A DNA stretch of 64,000 nt. It comes from Hofstenia miamia. Taxonomy: Eukaryota; Xenacoelomorpha; Acoela; Hofsteniidae. The notes beneath the pieces were generated by a model that worked only from the letters and a program-made list of their open reading frames with translations, was not told the origin of the DNA and did no database searches. The position numbers and the translations under genes were made by a program. This document shows, piece after piece, positions 1 through 12,500 of this stretch; the stretch's first letter is position 1, and each line of letters starts with the position of its first letter. The stretch is from positions 198,156 to 262,155 of the forward strand of contig CABFPE010000075.1 of assembly GCA_900660155.1 (NCBI GenBank), written 5' to 3'.

Positions 1-30
1 TACATATATTATATATATATATATATATAT
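1..30. repeat. (TA)n microsatellite at the window edge
   Basis: An almost pure TA run opens the window. Similar short TA tracts lie near 1299-1320, 16935-16963, 19978-19996, 24910-24924, 52905-52922 and 58050-58083. They are simple repeats of an AT-rich genome. Confidence 0.9.
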
Positions 31-355
31 GTACACATTAATTTAATGTTAACACATAAGAATAAGCCTATTTGATTTTAACACATAAGCACTGAAGATA
101 TTATTTTTGAACTTGAATATGAATATAGATGCATAGATGTATTTAACCAAGCAAGCGCTAATTTTTAAGGATCCGGTTAAGACCGGTTAAGTTAAGAAGC
201 AATCAGGTTCAGTTACAGTACATTGGGACGCACAGCACTAATAGCAACCCTAAGAATTTAAACAAAAATTTCTGTTATGAAATTCATAATAGAGGCTCAT
301 AATTTGATTTGCAACGACTTACAAACATGCAATTGCAAATATCAAAGATACAAAC

Positions 356-531
356 CACGTATGTGATGAAGGTAATCTATTTGGATTTGGAATGCAAGTG
401 ATTTGTAAATTTGGGACAAGATCTTTAAATCCAGCCACTGGCAGTCGACAAGACCCTGTAATGAACTGAATAAGTCGAGCTAGTTCAGTCTGTGTCATGC
501 TTTCAACCACGGACCAAAAATACTTGACATT
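356..531 (-). CDS. AREL1: AREL1 exon 14: HECT C-lobe up to the active-site cysteine codon
   Basis: Acceptor aattttag|AAT, donor ACGTG|gtttgt, 176 bases. The peptide has YFWSVVESMTQTELARLIQF, TGSCRLPVAGF and ends LPSSHT. In HECT ligases the residue after LP..HT is the catalytic cysteine. The exon ends with TG, the first two bases of that codon, so the intron splits it. The completing exon was not found and is probably left of the window. Confidence 0.95.
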
Positions 532-3500
532 CTAAAATTCAACAATAAGACACTGATGCTTTGAGAGAATATAAATTCCACTTTAAAAAACATAAGAATT
601 TTAGCTAAAAACTTTTAAAATATATTAATCTTAATGATAACTTCATTAAAACTTTTGATAAACATGACATTTTTTCAGATTCAGATAAACAAGCATCTAA
701 AATACAAGTGGTGACACATTTTTAATTTTAAAAATCAAGAAATATATTTTTACTATGCCTTCTTCATTATGCACGACTCCAATGTACTTGAGTCGATGAT
801 AATTATAATGCTTCCAAAATAATTAGTTCTTATAAAATATGTAGAAATATTTGGCATTTATGTAAGAAATTTGAGAAATAAACTGAATATATTCAATACA
901 CAATTTCTTTATACCATCTTTCTTATTCAAATATTATGAATTACCGAAGCATATTTTTAAAAACTTTTAGAGGATTAAAAATAAGATTTCTAGCATTTAC
1001 AAAGTTGGGAGTAATATCGAACCATTAAACAGTTTAAATTGCATGCACAATGAAAACATTTGCATCGATATAGCATGCATTCAAACTATCACAATTTTCC
1101 AAAGTTGCAAATGCTGACAAGATTTCAATGACATTACCCCAAACATAGTATTTGCATCGAGATTTCTCATTCTAAATTATGAAAAGTTACAGGTAGCGCT
1201 TTGAAAAAGGAAGCTTTTAAATAGCGTCATAATTAATATATGAAGAAATCTAGTTAAAATCATCTCATACATAAACCCACCACTTTCATGTTCAACATAT
1301 ATATATATATATATATATATAGATAATGAAGACATCATGCATAAAACCTAAATTTCTAAAATCTCTTTTTTTTGCTGTGGGCTACTTTAATAAAAAAAGG
1401 AAATACCTAAAACAACATGATAGATATTTTTTTGAATTAAATCAAATTTAACTAGTAGAAAAGTTCATGTTTGAAGGGCAGGGAACATTAATAGATTAAT
1501 GACTATTTGATATGAAGACCTAGATTTCTCCACAATTGATTTTTCATATTTTTCAAATATATTTCCTACAAGAGAACAACAATACAAAAAAATAATATTG
1601 CATTTATATATTAAGGCATAATAATAATCCACACAAAACGTGTTTAGTGTATAAATTAAGAGCATCTTTACATAAAGATTCTATTACTAAATTTAATGAA
1701 ATTCTCTTGGATTAATACAAGTGAGCAACACAGAGGCTCCTACATATTTCAATATCCACGATTTCATGTTAGAAAAAGAGGGGTTGGGGAGAAAAATAAA
1801 GTACTCAATTTACATGAAAACCCAGGAAGCCAATATTTTCAAACCCTCGAATTCACTTTAAATTAAATGAACTAAAATGAGCTGTTGAAATGCTTTAATA
1901 AATTGCGATGCTTTGTGATGTTTACAATTATCTTTGAGAGGAATTAGAAAATATTGATAAACTTGAGGAAACCTGCTGAAATTTTGGATGAGTGGAATTT
2001 TCTACGTTGGTATGTGCCTTCATATCACTGACAGATATTTCAGAAGATCCGCAAAAAAGCAACTCCAATTCATTCTCATCAAAAACTTCAAGTAAATTGG
2101 AAGGAATTAGGGCATTGAAACCTAAAATCTATATCAGGAAAATGCAGTATATATCAGGAAAACCAAAAATTTAAGAAGATATTTAGAGTTATTTCATATT
2201 AATAATAGTCTACGTGGGCAACACAACACTAACAATCGCACCATGTTGAAAAACTCAAAATAGTAAATATTTTAAAAAAATTCGCACAAAATTTTAATAA
2301 TCACAGTAAAAACACAAACAAAGCAGGTGCATTATTTATCAGGAAAACCAAAAATTTAAGAGGATATTTAGAGTTATTTCATATTAATAATAGTCTACGT
2401 GGGCAACGCAACACTAACAATCGCACCATGTTGAAAAACTCAAAGTAGTAAAAATTTTAAAAAAATTCGCACAAAATTTTAATAATCACAGTAAAAACAC
2501 AAACAAAGCGGGTGCACAACCAAGTTTTTGAGCTTGTATGAATTTAGTGATATTAGCTGAGTGAAAAGCAAAATGGCAATAGAACAAAAAGTTTACAACA
2601 AAAAAATCACAACAGAAACGAAGAGCTACAAGGATAATGGCCTTAAAATGGAATTTACATAACTAAAATTATTTTTTTACGTAAACGGAGGTTTATATCT
2701 TAAAAACCAAAAAACTTAACATTCTCTGATTTTTCTGTAACGTGGTCCAAATTTTGGTGAAAAAATCACTCTGAAAATATTTTTGAAATACAACATCATT
2801 TGACGCCCTAGAAGTGACGTCATACTATTTAAATTTTTAGTGAAGGATAAAAGTAGCAAAAATTTGTGTAGCTTGAAAACTACTCAACATAGGAACTTGG
2901 TTGAAAGCTCATTTGAAGCAAAAGCTATAATTTCCTGTCTACCTTTAATAAATTTTAGGGCCCTAAATGGTTTTGTTTAAGAGTTATTTGCAAATTAACT
3001 ATTTTTGCACATTATTTCATTGCTTTTTCACACATTTTCATTTAATTCAACAGAAGTAGCAGCTTATTTATCACATGTAATGTAAATACTTAAACGCAGT
3101 CGTCTGAACAAGGTACAATGTGCCCCTTCATGAACATATCCAAATCAGAATGTTAGACTACCAAAGCATTAAAATCGCTTAACATGTAGACAGTTCAATG
3201 ATTTTTAATAGGGAAAACATGGGAAAGTTTATATGGGTTTTCTTAGTTTTCAAAGGGCTACAAAATGGTGTTAACCTTAGGCCTTAGCTATAACAACAAT
3301 TTATTTTTGAAAAAGTGGTGTTTTAATTTAATTGAAATGTTATGTAATAGAGTGTATTTTCAATCGATAACATTTATCGCTCTAAAAGCTGTAAAAATTG
3401 ATGAAATTCCAAAAAATAAAAGTATGTTTATCGTAAACTATTCAGCGCGCATTAAATAATATATAGACTGTATCAATAGCATAAAAACTCATGGAGCAAT

Positions 3501-6500
3501 ACCTCTCCAAATATAGTCTACTCAAACATAATTTAATAAGTGGTTAGTGCGAATATTGACAATTTCCTTTGACCTCTGTAGTGGATCCAGTTTAGAAAAC
3601 TCAGTACCAGTAAGTTTGAAATACATTGAACTAGAATGCTGACCAGAAGGATGCAAATACTTTGACCATTTCAAAAATCTATTTTGGATGAGTTTACCTA
3701 CTTGAAAAACAAACCTCTCACCAATGTGGATGCATTGCTACGCCTATATGTTGTTCAAGAGCAACTGCAGCTATTCAGCAACGACAGTCAACCAAAAAAG
3801 CTGCAGTTAAACAAGTTGTGGAAGAAATTCCCAACTGGTGGGTAAAAGCTGGATATATATGTCAATCTGAAAAGGGTTTGATAAAAAAGCTACTGAAATT
3901 GGATGAACAACTTAAAAAATTAAGGCAAGACAACAACACAATTGCAAACAAAAGGAAAAAGCAAACCCAGCAATACAACAACAACAAGATCAATTAATTA
4001 ATTTGTCAATACAAACTTTCTGGGTAGTGACAAATAGGCATGAGAATTACCTTACAAAAACGGCTGAAACTTCAACAAATGATACATTAAGAAAGAAGAG
4101 TGCAGAGGACTTAAATTTTCTAAGCAACATGAAAGTGCCTGATAGGCGCTTAGCCTATTGGACACAAGCTTCATTAAGCCAAGAAACAAGTCAAAGAAAC
4201 GAAAACTTCAGCTTAAAAACATGACAATACTAATACAGTGATTGCTGTTGAAACCACAACAAGCATTTTCAGTAGTGATGAAAGCGAACCAGATACAGAC
4301 TGCAAGGAAGATCCAACATTCAAACTAGATCCAATGATGTAAATTTGCATGTAAACAAACACACATTGATGAGAGCAACTTTATCTGCAGATGTTAATGG
4401 GCTAAGTGTACGCAAACAACTGGACTACACCCTAGTACTGTTATGCTCAGGAGGAGCTGACATAGATCGCATGAGTCTTTTCAAAAGCACAATTCACAGT
4501 GATAAACAAAGTGCTAGAATTGAAAAAGTTTTTGAATTTCGAAGCAATGATGAGGAACTGATAAATGGCAATGAAGATTACTGGGTGGTTCATTGGGATG
4601 GAAAACTCTAAAACAGACAACTGAAGCTGGAAAAAAGAAAACAGTGCTGGCAGTTGTGTTAAATGCTTTGAAATCCGATGACGAAATCTTGCTGAATGTA
4701 ATTGACATGACTGATTCTACTGGGTCATCTGCAGAAACACAGGAACAACTAAAATCACTGCACAATGCCAATGTAAAATTGTCAAGGGTCGTTGGGTGTG
4801 TTTTCGATAAAACTGCAACCAATAGTGGGTTGAACAATCGGGTAGTTGTAAAGGCACCATATTTTGGAACTTATTTGTGGATCTATTTGTGAAAATGTTT
4901 TCGAGAGTACAACAGAATCACCAGAAGAACCAATTTTTAGACAATTTGCAGCAAAGTGGTCAACTCTTGACAAATCAAATTATCATGCATTTGTGTTCAG
5001 ACCCAGGAAGCTCCAAAAAATGCAAAAATCAATATTACAATTTTTCTAAGAAACGAAGCTTCTTCAAGAGGAGACTACCAGGAGCTGGTTGAGCTTGCAA
5101 TAATGTTTTTGGGTGGAATAAATAAAGCTACCAACAAATCATTTTCTTTTAGAGCTCCTAGCGATTTCCATCACACTAGGTGGATGGCAAAAGTGCTTTA
5201 TATTTTCAAGATTGCACTTTTAGCCAGCAATTGTTGGCAACTGAATTTGCAAATGAAGACTTCTTGAAAATATTAACATCCCTGACATAATTTCTTTCAA
5301 TATTTTATGTGAAAAATTGGTGTACCAATACTGCAGTAAATGATCTTCAACTTTGGAAGGAATTGGATATACTTAAGAGCTCCAATCCAAGAACTCTAAA
5401 TTCATACTCCATTCTTTATAACGATTTTGCTGTATCAGGTCAAGAACAGTTGGAAAATCATATGTGGTATCTTTCTGAAAGAAATGTGGTGTTTTCCCCT
5501 TTTAGTGATCACACATCAATCGCCGAAAAAGTTTTAATGTGGAGGAAGTCGAAAAACCACAACGAAAATCAAAACCTAGGAGTGTTTGGCAAGGGGCTGA
5601 TCAGAATGCCAAAAATCAATAAAACAACCCACGTTCAAGATTTGAGAGGTCGTGATCTCCTTTCCAATAATGGATTTAATCCAAAATACATCAAGCGTTC
5701 TTGAGCACCACCTTAAGGAATGGCCTAAACATTCCGATTGCGTAACAGCAAAAAACCTAATTGAAAAGATAAGTTGTGTTAATGATGCTGCTGAAAGGAC
5801 TTTGTCAATAGTGACAGGATACACTCATCACCATCAGCTCCAAAACTGAAAGGACACCAGGAACTACTGGCTACTATCAAACATGCATACAATCAAAAGT
5901 TGAAGAAGCATGCCGAAAAAGTCGCCCGAAACGTCAATCAAAATGGTATCCATACCAGAAAATCTATTCTGCGCAACTTTAGCTTTTGATTGCTTTGCTA
6001 TGAAAATGGACTGTGGACTATCTTGCAAACAATTTCAAATTTTTAACCGTATCATATAGCCTTTTGGCTGACAAATGTATGGAATTGTGTTTGAAATTGA
6101 GCCAAGTTTTTAGCATTTCTTTTGTAGTGCTGTATATTTATAGTAGAGTGTACTTGAAGATGCACTCAGACGAGAATCTTTTGATGTATATCATTTGATA
6201 TACGTCAAAAAAGATGCTCGTCTGAACGCACATCATTCAAATTGACGCACAAACAGCTTGCATCTTTTTGACGTAGTTCAAAAGATTCTCGTCTGAACGC
6301 AAATAATTCATATGAACGATCAGTAATTAACGATTGTGTTTTGGTGACAGATTGTCTCAAGTAATTCGTGAGTCTTAAAATAAGAGTATTTTTAAGCTCA
6401 ACAATTTTAACTTCAAAATGAACCCTGGCGACATTGGATTCTAAATGTTCCAATTTTCTTAACAAAAAGCAGTTATTTCAATGAAGCATAATATGAGTTT

Positions 6501-9500
6501 TTCACAAGTAATGCTACTGAACTGTCAATATATGTTACTGCGTGTATAACTAATTGAAATCACGTATAAACCAGATTTCCTGCATGTATTGAAATTTAAT
6601 TATATTGTTCAATTGCATAATTATAAGGAAACTTTAAACAAGTAATTTCGTTTGTTTGAACAATGATTAATTATTTACTTATTCTGGGCAATATTATATA
6701 ACAATATCTATAGAATTAAACAGCCAATCAAATGCGGTTTTGATTTTAATGTGTTGAATCAGTAATTAAGGTGTTGATTATAATATTCCCAGTGATAGAA
6801 AAACACACTTCCAATATTAAACAATTGATGAATAAACAAGTGGCCGTGCATCAAAATGATGCTCGTCCGAACGCAATTTCATCAAATTGATGTACATCAA
6901 AAAGACGCTCATCTGAACGCAGCCAAATTTTGATGGATGCATCAAAAAACATACATCAAAAAGATGCTAGTCTGAACGCACTTTCATCAAAAGCGCGCAT
7001 CAAAAGATTCTCATCTGAACGCACGTTAAGTTTGTGACTTGACATGTCCACACAGGCAAGAGAAGAAACAAGGCATATGTTCATGGAGTGGGACCCTAAG
7101 ACTTTGTTCAGAAAACTATGTTAAAGTTTTTACAATACATGTGATGAAAAACATACCACTTCTGTTGAATCATATGAATATGTGTGAAAAAGCAATGAAA
7201 TGATGTGAAAAAATAGTTAATTTGCAAATAACTCCTAAACAAAACCATTTAAAATGTATTAAAGTCAGATAGAAAATTGTACCTTCTGCATCAAATGACC
7301 AATCAAACAAGTTTTTATGCTGAGTAGTAGATATGCAAATTTTTGCTACTTTTATCCTTCGCTAAAATTTTCAATAATATGACGTCACTTCTAGGGCGCC
7401 AAATGATGTTGGATTTCAAAAATATTTTCGCAGAGTGATTTTTTCCCCAAAATGCAAACTTGGACCACGTTACAGAAAAATCAGTAAAAATTTTTACTAC
7501 TTTGAGTTTTTCAGCATGGTGCGATTGTTAGCGTTGCGTTGCGACAAACAACCGATCGTTTACATTGTAAGTTAAGATTAAATATTTAAAATGCTGTAAT
7601 CCACATAAATCTCAATGTTTATTTAAAATTACGCAACATTTTATAACGATATTGAACAAACATGTAAAATTAAACTTCATTGTTTATAAATTTAGAAAAT
7701 TTCACATAAAAACAGCGATTTTAAAAAATACTATTAATCATATTGAGCAAACTATGTTCTTAAAGAACCTAAACGTAAAAATGGAGCTTGAAAAAATAAA
7801 GAAGCTTGATTTCAATTCCGATACAACAATTAGAATCCATAGGTAAAATTATTCCTTAAATATATAGAAATGATCCTTATATAGATGTATTAAATGATAA
7901 ATTATCGTCTCATCATAACACTAGAAACCCGAATCAAACTCAAATTAACACTTGGCAACTTGAAAAACACAAATTACATGATTAGTATATACTAAACTTA
8001 AATACACTAGGGTGCATCAAACGCCCCTTCATTTTTCAAAATGTCGCCCGAAATTAATGTAGATTTGAAAAAAATGTTCTAATACATGAGACGATTCGCT
8101 ACGTAAAATATTATTGACATTGGTGCATGTTTAGGGGGTAACACGAGAGATGATCATGAGGAAAATTTTGAAAAAATAGAGGATATAGAAAGATTTAAAA
8201 AGCTATTCCCATCAGTTCACTTACTTCGATTTATCGATATCCTCAAAAATATATATATTTCCAATCACAAAATATTATTATTGAATATACCTGTATGATA
8301 TCTCATAAATCAATAAATTGTAACAAAATCGAATAATCACCTTCCAAAAATGCTTCAATCTCTTTGTTGACTCGAGTGTGCAATCGATATTGTGCCAGGT
8401 AATGGAGATAACGCAATTTGTTTTCGTCTGTGACTTCTTCCTTTGCACCTCCTTGATAAAACTCTACCTCCTAAAGTCAGAAATATAAATTTACAAGCAT
8501 GTTATCCTACGCATTAGCGCAGATATTGTACCTCTAAGATTTGAAGACTTACTACTGAAGCTAAAAATTTTATTCCGCTATGTACCAATCCAAAGCACAC
8601 CCAGGCGGCTAGGATGTAAGTACTGTGACAGCATTAATTTAAATCTTAATTGAAGTGATAGTTTTTAAATAACTGTATTAAAAATTAAAACTGACTAATA
8701 TCTCTGAAACAACTATTACTAGACCATCAAAATATATTGATTTTATAAGGTAGAGAAAGCGTTTATAGTCAATAAACGAAGTCACAATTAATAGGATATC
8801 ATTTCCAATAGAATTTGTCCCATGGTCAACTTTCTTGTAGAGTATCAGACAATTCAATATGCTAGACCAGAGGTGACGAACAGTGGCGTACCCAGGGGGG
8901 ACATGGTGGAATGTCCCCCCCCGTCAGGTTTCCAAATTTAATTTTGACTGGATAAATCAAAAAATTTTCGTAAAAAATTTGAAAAATTTAAAATCTAGGA
9001 TAGTGAAATGCATTTTTAGGGTCTATTTTCTCAATATTTTCAAAAATTTTCCCGCATTAGGAAATAACAATGATGTCCCCCCCGTCAGAAAATCCTGGGT
9101 ACGCCCCTGGTGACGAACCTGTGGCCGTCCAAAGAATTTTGTGCGGCTCGAAAACGATTTTACAATAGTTCATGCATGGCAACATTGCCATTTATTAAGA
9201 ACCGCTTCTAGACATTCAGTACTCAGTTATTATCGTGTGATAAATATAAATGAAGCGTCAATAGTGAGAATAACAACAGCGAAATTAAAGAAAACCCTTT
9301 CACAATTTCAATAATTCCATTGTAATATATTTACCAGCCTAATCAACATAATTATAAGACTTTCTTTTAGTAATAGCGGTTCATTCTATTACATTTATGT
9401 ATTAAAATTGGGAGTGGATGAACTTTTAGACTATTTTAGCGGCTGAAACAGTAGCAGTAAACCAGAAAAGTCCATGCTGGGTCATGTGCACAACATGCAG

Positions 9501-12500
9501 CCTTGGTTAAAGGTGCTTATGAGCCTGCTATTGCAAAGGGAGCTCATCAATGCTAGACAAAAGCCAGAAATTATTGAGCTTAGGAATTTGAAGAAGTGTC
9601 CTTCGATTGAGCTGGAAGGATTTATGAGTGATATAACATATTTAAACGATTTAAATGTACAACTTCAAGGGCCCTAGAAACTGTTGCACTCAATGTTTTC
9701 CAAGGTTAAATATTTCCTGTCAATACTGAGTTTCTGAGACAATCAGTTAAAATATAGCAAATCTACGCATTTTCCCACATTGAAAAGACACAATCAAATG
9801 ACATGTATCATTATGATTGGAATGTTCAAGTCTTTTGGAAGGTTTTAATGCTAGATTTCAAGATATCAAAAGCAAACAACTTGAGTTTGATATTTTTTCT
9901 ATCCACTTCAAAGTTACACTTGCTTCTGCACCCCCTGTGAGTTCCAACTTGAACTCTAAAAGTTATGTACTTGAACAAGCTGTTGTTTGAACTTTATTGT
10001 GCATGTTTATCAAAAGAAGAGTTTCCAAACCTAACAGCTCATTCTCTCAAATGGTCATCTGTTTTCTGCAGCACCGAAAACTGAAAAGTTATTTTCGAAA
10101 ATAGCAATTACTAAAAGTCGTTATAGGTCGGGGCTGTTCGACGAAAATCTAAGCATGCAGTTGAGAGCTGCCACTTCGTCAGTTCGACATAATATTGAAC
10201 GCTTATTGAAACAAAAAAGATGCAAAAAATCCCACTAATCAAAGAACGGCATTAAATGTTTCTATATTTTTGTATTATTTTTTACTTAAATCTTGATTAA
10301 ATAAATTTAACTGTATGATTATTATTGCTTTTAGTTTGTTGTTCATTACCATTGATAAACTATCATTAATTGTGTCTAAAAACATATATATTCGTATGAT
10401 TTAAAAGTTGTGCGGCCCGCTCACTGAGGTGCAACTAACAATTGGCCCGCGAAAGGGAATGGGTTCGTCACCCCCTGTGCTAGATTCACATATTGATGTG
10501 TTCAAGACAATCTCGGAAGATACAGTTATGATTACACGTTTTCATATGGATATTCTCAAAATGATAAACGAGACCAAAGTTGATGGGACTTTACAACGAT
10601 GCTGGTTTATATAAACTGAAGGATGTCTTGTTGATTTGTTTTGCATTTGGAGCAATTGCAGATAAAAACATCAAAATAAACTTGACAAAAATCAGACAGT
10701 TAAATTTGAGCCACTCAAAAGATTGATGAAGTGCACACGCAAGTAATCACTTTCTTGTTTACGAAGCAATCAATTTTTAGAGTTAGAAACATTTCGTGAA
10801 TTTGTTTGACAATGAACAAAGTAAAAACTGTATTTCGAATAAACTTCAAACTAAAAAAAAGTTTTTATGAGTTGTCCTAACTATCACAAGATAGACATAT
10901 GACATTACGTTTAAATGCACACGAATATTAGTAGAACTACTACCACCTGTATATTGCAATACTTTACTAAGATAAACGCTTTCTGAAATTTTCGAAATTT
11001 TTGTCGGCGAAATTTATCCCTATATAATTCATACTGAATAATCCAAAGCTTTGACGCCCACTCAATTTTATGTATCAGTCTGTTGATTTCCTCCATTTCT
11101 ATAATACTTCAACTAAAGTTTGTTTTATTAGTGGCCACACGAGTGAATAAATCAAAATAGAACATTTTCTATCTCAGAATCATGCGCAATTAAATGTGTA
11201 TTATGGAGCAGACAATGTTTACCAGGGAAGTACTACTCTAGGTGGTTATTCTTACGGTAGATAATGAAATGAATATTGGCTTTCAAAAAACGATATTTGT
11301 TTTACATTTAATATAATTTTTATAATATTTAGTAATATAGACTGCAGCTTAGCGCAGTTCAAGTGAAATTGCTACTCGATTCTCTCATGTAAATCTTGTT
11401 TTTTAATCATCATGTTAGATTTAGAAATTATAAAAATTTTTCGTGTTAATTTTTCGGCAATATTTTCCAAGGCCTTTCGAAAAAAATTATCACATTAATG
11501 AGAGCTATTTAAACATAGTTTCATTGCCAAAACCAAATAACAAAATGATCAGTTGTTAAGTTACAGAAACTCTGAATAAATTTCGAAAAAAGTTTTTTAA
11601 ATAATAGTTGTACACATGTTTATTGCTGTAGTCAACTTGGAGAACAATATTCATTTCGATTCAAACTATTTTCAATTTTACTACAATTGCAAAGCCAATA
11701 GTTTTAAGGAAGTGGAGATAAAATCGACATATCTACGTAATAAACTATCCTTCGAATCAGCCTAAACTTCGCCATCATTGTATTTACTCAAAACCTTGGA
11801 ATTTTTTTTGACTTTGTTTTGGACCAATCACTTATAATGAAATCGTATGATTCAAGTCATGTAACCTACATTCATGTAATATTCGGAATTCTCTTGCTAC
11901 ATGCATACCTGATCATTATAGCGTATTCTTATACTGTCCTAAGCAGTGTTGGTCGAGCTACTTTTCGGCTACATAATTAAAATATTTTACATTCACTAGC
12001 TGGCCTGTAAAACAAGGCAGTATCTAAGAGATTTTCTTGGTTAGCAATTAATGCGTTCGCCCCAAATCTAGATGTCAGTTCAAATCACTTATACCTGAAA
12101 GTGAACATCTAAGTGGTTCTAAACTTTTTTGACTCCTTTTCTCTAATTTTTTATATTTGTATCATATTTCCAACATATTATGTTTGATAATATATCTGAC
12201 TTCCGAAAAGTCAGTTTGGAGTGCAACATAGCACGCTTAACGTATTTGGACAAGACCACAATTGCATACTAACACTAACGCTTGTGAAACTTTTCAATTC
12301 TTTTTACAACCAAGTTATTTTAGGTAGTTTTTCATCAAAGTCAAGTGAATGAGCATTAATTGGCTTAGTTAAAAATGAAGTGAGTGAATTTCGATTTTCC
12401 TATTCACATTGCAAAACAAATATTTTCTACGGAACTCACGTTATCTAGTTATTGGTTTTATAGAAGGTTTACAAAAGAAGCTGAAATGTTTGCACACGTG

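Larger units (their letters stand above)
2218..7542 (+). mobile_element. 5.3 kb DNA transposon with long terminal inverted repeats
   Basis: The left 2218-3110 (including the tandem copy) and the right 7140-7542 are inverted copies of each other. Shared blocks include CTGATTTTTCTGTAACGTGG, TAGAAGTGACGTCATA (right side inverted), AAGAGTTATTTGCAAATTAA and ACACATTTTCATTTAATTCA with some divergence. Between them lies a plus-strand, decayed transposase-like reading frame and a nested MITE. No clean target-site duplication was seen, partly because the left end is duplicated. It lies in the AREL1 intron, opposite in sense to the gene. Confidence 0.8.
8868..10477 (+). mobile_element. Charlie-like hAT element, internally deleted and interrupted by a MITE
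   Basis: The ends read CAGAGGTGACGAACCTGTGG (after removing the inserted MITE) and, inverted, CAGGGGGTGACGAACCCATT. These are the familiar CAGxGGTGxCxAACC ends of Charlie/SPIN-like hATs, which mention GGCCC/GCGGCC next. Flanks TGCTAGAC (8860-8867) and TGCTAGAT (10478-10485) are an 8 bp target duplication with one mismatch. About 1.37 kb remains without the MITE. Confidence 0.9.

Noticed and set aside
213-249. Possible last AREL1 exon on the minus strand reading VAISAVRPNVL to a stop
   Set aside because: Joined to the previous exon it would give Trp instead of the catalytic Cys and would skip the HECT tail, so the real last exon is more likely outside the window.
2152-2520. CRISPR-like or satellite array
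   Set aside because: Only two copies without spacers. It is a simple tandem duplication in a eukaryotic intron.
4514-4837. 107-codon minus-strand frame inside the 5.3 kb element
   Set aside because: The opposite strand carries the transposase-like blocks in order, so this frame is a shadow.
11943-11975. CAGTGTTGGTCGAGCTAC as the end of a MITE
   Set aside because: It looks like a hAT end, but no inverted partner or target duplication was found nearby.
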